Below are positions 50,201-62,200 of a stretch of 64,000 nt of DNA, in pieces. Every line of letters begins with the position of its first letter. The first letter of the stretch is position 1. The position numbers and the translations under genes are program-made. The stretch lies in NCBI RefSeq assembly GCF_033807575.1, contig NC_084727.1, positions 8,308,001-8,372,000 of the forward strand, in the 5' to 3' direction. The notes beneath the pieces were generated by a model. The model saw only the letters and a program-made list of their open reading frames with translations, ran no database searches and was not told the DNA's origin. Origin of the DNA: Cydia pomonella. Lineage: Eukaryota; Arthropoda; Insecta; Lepidoptera; Tortricidae.

Positions 50201-53200
50201 TGCCGGTTTGCGATCTCACTTTGAAATATATAAACTCATTGAACTCCCATTGTACTCTTGTCGATGTTAAGATAACTTGTTTTAACATGATTTGTGTTAC
50301 CTACTGCTACTATGAACTGCCTTCAATTCTGCATACCTATTTACTTTTTATTCTCTTCTAGTGCTCTCGGTTCCAACCCCCTCTACTGCGATTGCTCGAC
50401 CCGCTGGTTGTCCGAATGGGCCAAGAACGCGGGCGAATACGTCGAGCCCGGCATAGCTCGCTGCGCCGACCCGCCTGCCATGAGAGACAAGCTCATACTG
50501 AGCACGCAATCTTCAGCGTTCGTTTGCAAAGGTACGTCTTAGATGTAGCCTGGTTAATGCACTAGATGGCGCTGTTATTATTGCACAGCATAGCAAAGCT
50601 CGCTGCCTCACGTACCCTTCGGTAAACTCCGTATCTTCTGATTTGTTTGCGAATGTACGATTTAAGCAAATAATTGTTAATTGTAGAAGCGCTGTACCTA
50701 CCTTAAATCCCATGATATAATACGTTAGTATGCCACTCCGAAAGCCCAAACGAATATCGATATGTATTCCACGTTCAAATTATTTAAGCAACTGGAACTG
50801 CAGGGTATGTCAAATAAAACAACTGATAGCTACGAATATTAAAATTAATGTTTCCCTAGATTAACCTATGCTTCTTTTTAGGCAAGCCCCCATCCGAAAT
50901 CGTATCAAAATGCGACCGCTGCTACAACAACCCGTGCCGCAACGGCGGCGCCTGCTCCGCAACCGCATCCGGTGGATTCAAGTGCTCTTGCGCAAGAGGC
51001 TTCCACGGCATGACGTGTGATGCGCAGATAGACGCGTGCTATGGGGAACCGTGTGCGAATGGCGTGTGCCAGCTGCTTGAAGAAGGACGGTTCCAGTGAG
51101 TACACGAATGTTCCGCTAGATAGCACTGTAATCAAATTTCAATGTGCAGTAGAATTCTTGCTCGTAATTGTTGGCCTAGACTAGACCAGTGGTATGTATA
51201 AGTCAGTAGGCTTCAAATGGTCATGCTCACGAGATTTCTGCGGCGCGACGTATGATGCGCAGAAGCAGATAGATGCGTGCTACGGCGAGCCGTGCGCGAA
51301 TGGAGTTTGTCAGCTGCTTGAAGAAGGGCGGTTCCAGTAAGTAGCTTATTTGAGTAGCTTATTTTAAAAGTTGTGACGTTAATTCTCCGCTAGACGGCGT
51401 TGTACTTAACTTTGTGTAGTAGCAATACTTGTAATTGGTGACCGCGTCCGGTGGCTTTAAATGTTCATGCGCACGTGGCTTTCACGGCGTGACTTGCGAT
51501 GCACAGATAGATGCATGCTGAGTGTGTCAGCTGTTTGAGGAAAGACTATTCCAGTAAGTTATTGTTACATTAGTTCTCCTCTACTTTCAATGTGTAACAG
51601 TAATCTCGCTCATAATTATATACCTATTAGACCAAATGGAATGGTATTCCATCATCTGCTATGTAACTGACAAAAATTTGGAAAACGTATTTCAAAGACA
51701 TAAGGTCCACCGATTGGTCTTCGAATCGTAAGTTAACGTAGAAATTGGTACATGAGTATTTTTCTATCAACTATCACCTCTTTTTTTCAGCTGCTCCTGT
51801 CAGCCTGGCTACACCGGCGTGCGGTGTGAAGTCAACATCGATGACTGCGCCGCGCACCGCTGCCAGAACAACGCGACCTGCATTGATCAGCTTGAGGGGT
51901 ACTCGTGTCAATGCGCCCCTGGATATATGGGTAAGGATTAAAAGCTTACTATTTAACAGGTTTTTTTCGTTGACTATAAAAAAAAGATTTGTGACTTACT
52001 GGTTTCGATGCGTCTAGTTGTAAAATTGTCAAAAAGTTCTTGGGCCAAGTGGATGTTTAGATTATCTTCTTCCTTCTGGCCTTTTTCACTCGTACCTACC
52101 ATTCGTACCTACTGGGTCTGTGGCTTGCATATACAAATAGTATATCGATTAGTAAAAAACTAGATTACACCAAGTGCAGTTGAAACGTTACTAGTATCAT
52201 AATTTATACTTTCTTTGTTTTCAGGCGACTTCTGCGAAAAGAAAATCCCCTTCTGCACAACAGAGTTCAACCCCTGCGCCAACGGGGCAACGTGCAGCGA
52301 CCACGGTAGCCACTACTCCTGCACCTGTCCCAGAGGGTACTCGGGGCAGAACTGCACCACTAATGCTGATGATTGCGTCAATCATATGTGCCAGGTAAAT
52401 ATTAAATATCATATCATTAAATTACTAAGTATTATTTTGTAGAATGTTTTATAAAGTAAAGAATGAATTTTTCACAGAACGGTGCCACCTGCGTGGACGG
52501 CCTCGACGAGTACAAATGTGTTTGCTCCGCCGGTTACGCTGGTCGTTACTGCGAGGCTGCACCTCACGCTGCACTTGGAACTTCTCCCTGTGCTCATCAT
52601 GACTGTGTACACGGAGTGTGCTATCTGCCCACTGTCGCGCTGGCGCTGCAGGTAGTGTAGCCACACAACGATAGAGGGCGTTGTAGTTAAATATTGATAT
52701 ATCACTGTTTTTGGCAGAAATAAAGGAGCACAAATACGTAGCAAATAAAGAGCACGTACGTTGTGATCATAACAATTGGAGTACAAGCTCGTGCTACTTA
52801 GGGTCATAATTGTGTGTTTGTCTTTTTTTTCCTGTTTTATTTACTAATTATTAGGGATTTTGAATAGTAATTGGATCTAGATTACAATTCCTACAACCAC
52901 AGACTCAACAGTACAAATAGGAGTCATTTTAGATCATTAATCTGTCTTCGAACATTTTTAAGTTCACCTCGAATGTTGAGACACGACACGTTGTAAACAC
53001 TGTGTCAGATGCGTGTTAATATTGCGACCGGTTTATCTTTTTTTTTTCTTTCTGTAAAGTATCATTTTATTTGACTTTCATATGACCGGATGTTCTCCTC
53101 TACAGGTCGCAATTCTTAACCGATTCTCGTGAAATTTTGTGACCAGATTCTATGATTAAGAGCCCATCGATGTGCTCACTAGCGCCAATACTAAATAATT

Positions 53201-56200
53201 GTGATTATTCAAATTTAACGATGGATATTTAAAATGAACTCAAAACAAAAACGGCTGTTTTAACTTTGGACGCCTAGATTGACGAATCCAGCAACGCAAA
53301 AACTATTATGATGTATTCAAAAGGTACGAAATACAAAATACAGAACGTAGCGGCCCCATTTTTAAAATATCTATCGTTAAATTTAAACAATAACAATTAT
53401 TTTCCAGTAGCGCTAGCGAGCACGTTGATGGCCTCTTAAATATAACTTTTTTGTCGATCCAGTTTTTTTAAATTCTTCAAAATGCGGAAATTGGCATAAA
53501 GGACTTAAGCGCCAACATGGTCTCTGCCGTTTAAGACTATTGTGAGTTCACTGTGATAACGACTCAACAAAGTATTTTTCACTTTCACATTTTCTAAGCT
53601 TAACGCGAGGTCTACAGCTCACAGAGCCACTAGTTTTTAATGTGTTGTGCGTGTATTGATAACTGTGTACACGGTAGTATAATTAAACCGCAGTGGCTGT
53701 TCTACAGGACGACATTATGATGGAGCGCATGCACAACGCGCCGGGCGACTACCTCTGCAAGTGCGCGCCCGGCTACTCTGGTACGTTTTTTGGACCTTAC
53801 ATAACTTCGAAATAAATAAAATACATGGGTCTCTATTGTTTCCCATAAAGTTTTAAGTCATAATGTATCGTTTGTCCGCATTTTCGTTAGCCATAATTTG
53901 GTTTTTCTCAGAAACGCGTAACTTTTCAAGATTGCTATAAAACAAACCTAACCTAACCTATCTATAGGATAACCTAAGGAAATTCCTAACAAAGAGAAAA
54001 TATACATCCGAAAATACATATTTGGGGACAATTTTACACAAATCAACCTAGCCTCAAACTAAGCAAAGCTTCTACTATAGATACTAGGTGACGATATACA
54101 TAAGTATATAGATAAATACATACTCATACATACAGGAACAAATATCTGTGGTCATCACACAAATGCCCTTACCGGGATTCGAACCCGGGACCATGGGCTT
54201 CATAGACAGGATCACTACCCACTAGGCCAGACCGGTCGTAAAATATTACTTCAACTTGCGTAAGGTTTATACGTTGTCAAAACTGAAAGTAATGGATATG
54301 AAAGTTTATGAACTGCGGGCACAGGAGCTTACAAATTTTCGATGTACACCACAATTTTATTAGACCTTTTAACGCTCCTGCTTATAGACACGAATTAAAT
54401 AAATAAATAAATAAATATCTGGGGACAATCTTACACAGATCAACCTAACCCCAAACTGGGCATAGCTTGTACTATGGGTGTGGTTGTAAGTATTAATTAA
54501 GTATAAAATCAAAGTTTCTGAAATGAAGGGCAACCTTCCACTGACACTAAAGCGCAAACTCGTCGACATGTGTATCCTGCCTATCCTAACCTACGGCGCC
54601 CAATCTTGGTCATTAACGGAAGCCCAGAAGTCCCGACTCAAGATTTGCCAGCGAGCAATGGAGCGCAGCATACTAGGAGTTCGGAGAATCGATCGAGTTA
54701 GGAACACCGAACTGCGCTCCAGAACTGGTATTATAGATGTGGGTGTTAAGGCCGCTAAGCTTAAGTGGGGTTGGGCAGGACACGTCTGCCGTATGCACCC
54801 GGATCGGTGGGCCAAATTGGCTACCGAATGGATACCGCAGATTAGCCGGGGCAGAGGCAGACCAAAAAAGAGATGGCGGGATGACCTCGACGCTTTTTGC
54901 AGAGACTGGCGGGAACATACTTCAAACCGTGATGAGTGGCGGAAAAAAGGGGAGGCCTTTGCCCAGCAGTGTGACACAAGATAGGCTATTAAAAAAAAAA
55001 AAAAAAAAAAAAAACAAAGTTTCTGCTTTAGAGCACAAAGTTCTACGTCTTGTGTTCTGTGTAGTTGCGTAGTGATAAATAGAATATCGAATGTTGTCAC
55101 AGGCCGCCTCTGCGAGTACCTCACATCGCTTACGTTCAATCACAACGACTCGCTGGTCGAGCTCGAACCGCTGCGCACGTCACCGCAAGCCAACGTCACT
55201 CTCGGTAAGTACCACTAGTAATCTACCAGCGCCATCTATTACATCTTAACAAATATTGGCTACAAATGTATTTTTGATAAGTCCACGAGGTGGTGCTACT
55301 TTTTTAATTTGGTTTTTAACTTAAGAATTTCTTTGTAAAAATCTAATATGCCTATTAATGAAGAACTTTGACCTTGATTTTTATAAGAAACTAATTTATT
55401 TCAGTGTTCAGCACAACTCAACACCACGGTGTGTTAATGTATTTCGGCGACAATGAGCACCTCGCTGTTGAGCTGTTCAACGGTCGCATACGCATCAGTT
55501 ACGACGTTGGCAACCATCCTACTTCTACCATGTACAGGTATTCTACAACATGCAACGAGATAATAAACCCAAACATCAACTTCAACTTCAACATTTATTC
55601 AGCAAATAGGCCACAAGGACACTTATACGTCAACATGGGATTTACATACAAGCAAAAACAAGCCCATCAACAATTATAAAATACAATTAATTGAAAATAT
55701 TAATGCAAATAAATATAAATCTGGACTGTACGAATCGTCGACGATCCCAAACTCACAAGCGGCATTGAACCATTCTAAGGAGAGACTGCCTCCTTGTGCG
55801 TGTTCTACCGCTTGTACAATGGGCTGTGCTCTGAGGAATTGTTTGACATGATGCCAACGGCCGCTTTCTATCCCCGCACCGCTCGCCGGCGGCAGGGAGT
55901 TCATCCTCACACCTTAGAGCCTAAATGGTCGCGCACTGTGCGGTTTAAGAGGAATTTCCTCCCGCGGACGCTCCGGCTGTGGAATGAGCTCCCTGCCGAT
56001 GTTTTCCCGAGGGTGTACAGTATGGGGTTCTTCAAAAAAGGAGTGTCAAAAAATGAAGAGTCGACCAAACCGCTGCTCGAAAGACGTTGATGCACCGTTT
56101 ACGCAGTTAGCTATATGACAAAAACGCTACACGTGATAATACCACTGCGTATACGCTGCGTCAAGTTTTGGTGTGGTCGGTCTGTAATATGTGTCTGAAA

Positions 56201-59200
56201 TTAAAAAAAAATGTGTTTGTCAGCTTCGAAATGGTTTCGGACGGCGCGTACCACAAGGCAGAATTAGTCGCAGTCAAGAAAAACTTCACTTTGCGGGTCG
56301 ACGACGGGCCAGCACGCTCCATTATCAATGAAGGTAATGCCTCTCTTTCTATCTAATGTGTTAGAGAGGGATGAATGCTAAGTCAAGTTCGAATACAAGG
56401 CAGAATTATAAGTAGTCGCAGTCAAGTAGAATTTCACTTTGCGGGTCGACGACGGACCAATGAAGGAAGGCGATCAATGAAGGCAAAGCCTCTCTTTCTA
56501 ACTGGTATGTAAGAGAAGGACGTCTGAATTTAATACTTTTTCAAATAGAGTGATGTGCCTAATATTGAATGAATGAATTAATGATGAATGTATCTTAAAT
56601 AATTTGTTGATAACTAAATAAGTACTCAATCATTTAAATTAATACATAAATCTTTAAACCGAATCCTTTCATATTCGAACTCAAAAACTTTATTTATCTA
56701 AACTATAGGTACTGCCAATTTTTTTGGATATTCAATAAGGAATAGTTAGGATACCGTCAAACAAACATAGAACATAACAAGTGTGCCTTGAGAACTACTG
56801 ACGTCTAAGCCGCCGAATCAATCGTTTAGACAAAAATAATGATACTAATAGTCACAAACAATTGCTATCCGGTTGTACTGACATTATTTAACACAAAGCT
56901 TAATATTTCAGGCAACAAGGAATATCTCCGGCTTGAACGGCCCATGTATATCGGCGGCGTACCAGAAGATGTCGCTAGGGACGCCTTCAGCAAGTGGCAT
57001 CTTCGGAACATCACCAGCTTTAAGGGTTAGTAAAAACTATCTGAATACATAAATACAATACACGACACCCAGGGTATATACCCTAACCAGAAAAATCTAG
57101 CAGTAGTGCAATTCTAAAAGAAATGTTTTTACAATTTATTTTGCAATATAAATTCCAATTTAATTATTCTCTTCGCTTTTAGCCCTAGTTTCTATTTACT
57201 TAACGCAGTTTTTCTACGAAAAACAGTGCTTTTAATTGATGGAGTTCAATAAGATCTAGTCATAATAGTGACTAAATATTGCACGATAACAATAAAAAAA
57301 GATGTACATTTTAAAAAAGTAATTTTGATTTTTGACAGCTTTTGGCGGAACTATGACTTTTTGTTAATACAAAATTCTGTTAATTTCAAGTCAAATTACG
57401 TGTGTTTACTTATACCCTTATTCATAAACGTCTACTAGAGTTGACAAGCCGCTAATAATCGTTTGTCCTTTTCCATCATACCAATACGTCGGAAAGGTAC
57501 AAACGATTATTAACAGCTTGTCAACTTTAGTGGACGTTTATGAATAAGGGGGTTATACTTTAACTTGCAGGTTGTGTGAAAGAAGCCTGGATCAACCACA
57601 AGCGCGTGGACTTCGTGAACGCGGCGCGCATGTCGCGCACGGCGGCGGGCTGCGGCGAGGACGAGCCGGCGCCGCCCGCGCCGCCCGCCGTGCTGCAGGA
57701 CCCCCACCACGCCCCGGTCAGTCCCAGCCTCCACTTTCTCGAAGGCCAACCATAGAGAACCTGAAGAGCTACTGGTTGGACCCAATATATTATTATTATT
57801 TATTATTTTAAACTTTATTGCACATAAAAAAAGAGTACAACAGGCGGACTTAATGCCAATAGGCATTCTCTACCAGTCAACCATAAGGCAAAACAGAGAA
57901 AATTCAAGGTGGGTGCAGTGAGAATTAAACAAGAAAAAACCGTAAATTTTAAGCGAAATAAAATTTCTAAATAAATACTATAGTATGTTTCATTATACCT
58001 TATGACTATGAGTACATAAATATATACATATATATGGATAAACAAGGATAGATACATATACATACAATTGCACGTGCGTTATGGGTTACTTACCGACTAA
58101 TTCCCACTACGCCTGCCTTAGCACGTGGTTATAAAGCAAACGTTTAAAAGTTAACTTGCTTGGAGCCTGTCTGATCGCCAGAGGGAGCGAATTCCAGAGA
58201 CGGATTGCTTGTACGGTGAAGGAAGAAGAGAGAAAACCACTATGGTGAGGGAATATATATGCGAAGCGAATTAATATTTTCGGAGAACTTATCATACAAC
58301 AATGAGTATAAGCAGTGCGTGAACGCTATCTAGTGACATTCAACGTTATAGGTGGAGTGTATTAAAACTGTGACATCTATATACAGAACTGTGAATTGAC
58401 AATAAGCTACTGAAATAAGCTACTCAGTCAGTTTTACTATTTACATTGGACATCTGTAGTAGTTTTATATATATTATGATTTCCTTGACAAACTTTCTTC
58501 TTCGTCAACTTAATGAATTACTCTAGGTACATAATTATGTATGTATGTTTATTTGTATTAAGTAAGTGTGGGTGGTTTTTATCGTTAAAAAGCGACCTCT
58601 TGCAGTAAACTTTAACTTTTCGATTGGCATTTGTCGATAAACGATTATGGTTATAGGATTTATAGGCTACGGTGCTGGTAAACAGTTGTACAACACGTGT
58701 ACTTTTCGGTTATTCCCACTAACTAGTAACTACAAGCGTGTTCAGATATTTGTGAGCGCCTTGGCTGCATAGATATCTGATGGCGACTGTACCAGTAAAA
58801 CTGTTTTTATTTGTAGTTCACTAAACACTAATCAACGTATAATTATTTATTTAAGTACTTTATATATATTTATACAATACTATTTATGTTGTTTTTAGTG
58901 ATATTAATTAAACTCTAATAAAATTTTAGTGGTAAACTATTTACTGGGAAAAAAAATCGCAGTAATTACCGCCAACTTGGCTTATGGTTTGGTGGTAATT
59001 ACTGGGATTTTTTTCCCAGTAGTTACCACTGTTAAGAGGCTGTCAACACCCAATGTCCTTGAAATTGATGTTACTTAAACAGTTTTTTAAGAAATACTAA
59101 TTTGTTTTAGTGAAGTAAGAAAAATATATGTTCATATTAATTATATTTCAAAGACCGTGGTTGTACTCGATACATGATTCAACGAAATCGGTTTGATAGA

Positions 59201-62200
59201 AAATAATTGCAAAGATTGGTCTTAAAATCACAATTAAACGGTTTTATGTCTTTATTGTTTTGACTTATGGGTCTGCAATTAATATCACAATTTCAAAACA
59301 TTTATATCTAAACCGCTGTTGAGTAAAATATTACACTAATAATCCACTTTTTTTATTTAAATATTTTTCTTATTATTCCCTTGCCCAGGCCCAGTAACAT
59401 GCGACAGTGCTATCTCATTTACTCCGATACAAATAGACAGTGTGCGCGCTTTAGGTATTGACAGCCTCTTAACAACTTGGTGGTAACTAGTGGGAATAAT
59501 CCGTTCTTTTGTGCAGGATCCATGCGTGCCGAATCCGTGTGCGCGCGGCGGACGTTGTGTGCGCGAGGACGGGCCGTCGGACTACTCGTGCCGCTGCCGC
59601 GCGGGCACCGCCGGCGCGCAGTGCGAGCTGCGGACATCTATCGGTAACTATACAAAACAGCTTACATTGCGCGCTTTATGCGGAGTCTTGCAGGAATAGG
59701 GCTATTTTAGGCGCGCAATCAAAAGTAAACAATACAAATAGTCGCACCTCAACATGTGCGAGTAAAACGGTCGATGTGTGCGTGAGAACAATGGCGCGCA
59801 GTGCGAACGTCTATCGGTAACTATACAATGCGCGCTTTCTGTGAACACTTGCAGGAATAGCGCTGTTTTAGGCGCGCAATCAAAAGTAAACAATACAAAT
59901 AGTCGCACCTCAACATGTGCGAGTAGAACGGTCGCTGTGTGCGTGAGAACGATGGCGCGCAGTGCGAACTACGGACGTCTATCGGTAACTATACATTGCG
60001 CGCTTTATGTGGAGTCTTGCAGGAATAGCGCTGTTTGAGGCGCGCAATCAAATGCAAATAGTAAAAATAGTCGCTCCTCAACATGTGCGAGTAAAACGGT
60101 CGCTGTGTGCGTGAGAACGATGGCGCGCAGTGCGAACTACGGACGTCTATCGGTAACTATACATTGCGCGCTTTATGTGGAGTCTTGCAGGAATAGCGCT
60201 GTTTTAGGCGCGCAATCAAATGCAAACAGTAAAAATAGTCGCACCTCAACATGTGCGAGTAAAACGGTCGCTGTGTGTGAATAGCGATGCTTTAATCCAA
60301 CATGTGCAATCATCCCTATTGCTGACTTCCCACACCTGTATTTAAAATAACTAATCTTTTGTTTTAATTAACAGGGGGCGCGCCTGTGATCTCTCAGAAG
60401 ATGCCGCAGCGGAAGATGGCCATCAACAATGTCCAAGCTTCACCAGGTATGATAACTTTATTACAATTCTATTCATAATTTCGGGGTTAGTCCTGTAGTA
60501 CTAAAACTTTGTTTTTCTACTCGTAGACTATAATGGTTGAATTAAGATTTCTTATACCAAAGCAATTATATTGCTTACTTTTCATAGAAATATTTTTGTA
60601 TAGAACAAAGAGCGTACTCCCATCTTAAAGGCCGGCAACGCACTTACAACCCCTCTGGTGTTGCAGGTGTCCATGGGCGGCGGTAATCGCTTACCATCAG
60701 GTTGTCCGTCTGCTCGTTTGCCTCCTGTATAAAAAAAAGTGGCCTTAAGTGCCAATTACATCCACATTTTATCAGGCCTGATATCAGACCCGATTTCGCG
60801 TCCGAGCAAGAGTATTTTTCCGTTTCACCTAATATCAGCTTATGGTTAACAATATTTCAAATGTAAGAAAAAATCATATGCAAAAATATCGAATTTTGAA
60901 CCTTTTGTAGCAATTAGAGACAAAGTATTATGTACATTTCAAATATTGTTAACGATGTGCTGGTATTCCGTGAAACGGAAAACAATTACCAGGCCTGAAA
61001 TCGGTACTGATTTCCGGCCCGATATCTGAAGTGTGGATGTAATTGGCTCTTTAGGATAAAGTTGTGCGACTTTTAATCCGTAGGTTCCGGGTTCAAACCC
61101 CAGTAGTGCCTATGTCTGTTATTGGGATTGGTTGCCAAGCGGTCCCCAGGCTCCCGCGAGCCTTGGCAAAAAGCTGGGACGGCTCACGTTACAATTGATA
61201 TCAATACGCTGTTTCATGTCCACTCTGAATAACTGTCATTGTGAATATTATAGTAGGGAGCGTGCATAAACAGTAGGGTGAAGTGTCAATGTAGGTACAT
61301 GTTTATGTTTCCGATTCAGGCCACAAGATGGCAGACCCTCCAACACGCACGGCTCCTATAATGTATGTTCGTCTTTTCCAGCCGCCCCGTCTCACAAACA
61401 GCAGGCTGAGCACGCCCCCGCCGCTGCACCCAATGGAGCCTGTAGAAAGGTATTTAAAGAGTTACTCCTTAACCCTTTGAGTGCTTTATATCATAAACAC
61501 AAACATCACTGAAACGCCAACCTCCCGGGCGCGAGGGAGCTAATGTTAACCTTACTCAAATGTGCGAAGGTTACTTTGACAGCGTCCGCCATTACACCTA
61601 TAGTTGTCCTTGGCGCTGTGGGCACGACTAGTAACGACGACTTTAGGTGTTCTTGGCGTTCAAAAGGTTAAATTTAGCAACCTCATACAAACCTCTGTTT
61701 TATTTCTCTTTCAAATATAAATGTCAAATACGCGGGCGGAACGATTATCAAACGTTTGTACCTACTGCGAAAACAGGCACTGTATTTTAACGATCTCGAT
61801 GAAATATGCTATATGTGGGTTTTCGGGGGCGAAACATGGATCTTGCTAAGTCTTATCTCTGGGAAAACGAGCATTTTTGAGTTTTTATGTTTTCCGAGCA
61901 AAGCTAGATCCCCCGCATATTATCCTTTAACGGGCATAAATGTGTCAGATATTACGCAAAATTGAACCCTATCGCTTTGTAATAAGGTTCAAAATAATTG
62001 TTCGTCAGGAAGCGACTCGAGAATACATAGTGGAAGGCAGCTGCCGCAGCCGCCGCGCTGTCCGCTCCGCGCGCTGCGCCGGCACTAGGAACGGTTGCGG
62101 CAAGCAGCACTGCTGCGCGCCGCGCAAGACCAAGAAGAGGAAGGTATGTGTCTCGCTCTAACACCGTATCTACAATGTGCTGTCTCTGTCACACTAATAC

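Noticed and set aside
51206..51336. Exon 19 echo as an alternative EGF exon
   Set aside because: Possible cassettes are 127 or 130 nt and EGF cysteines are lost.
53660..53680. actgtgtacacgg match to exon 22 as another echo
   Set aside because: Only about 12 bp identical with no flanking similarity; could be chance.
54523..54984. 153-residue open frame, the longest in the window
   Set aside because: It is the C-terminal end of a LINE polyprotein with poly-A and a target duplication, not a host gene.
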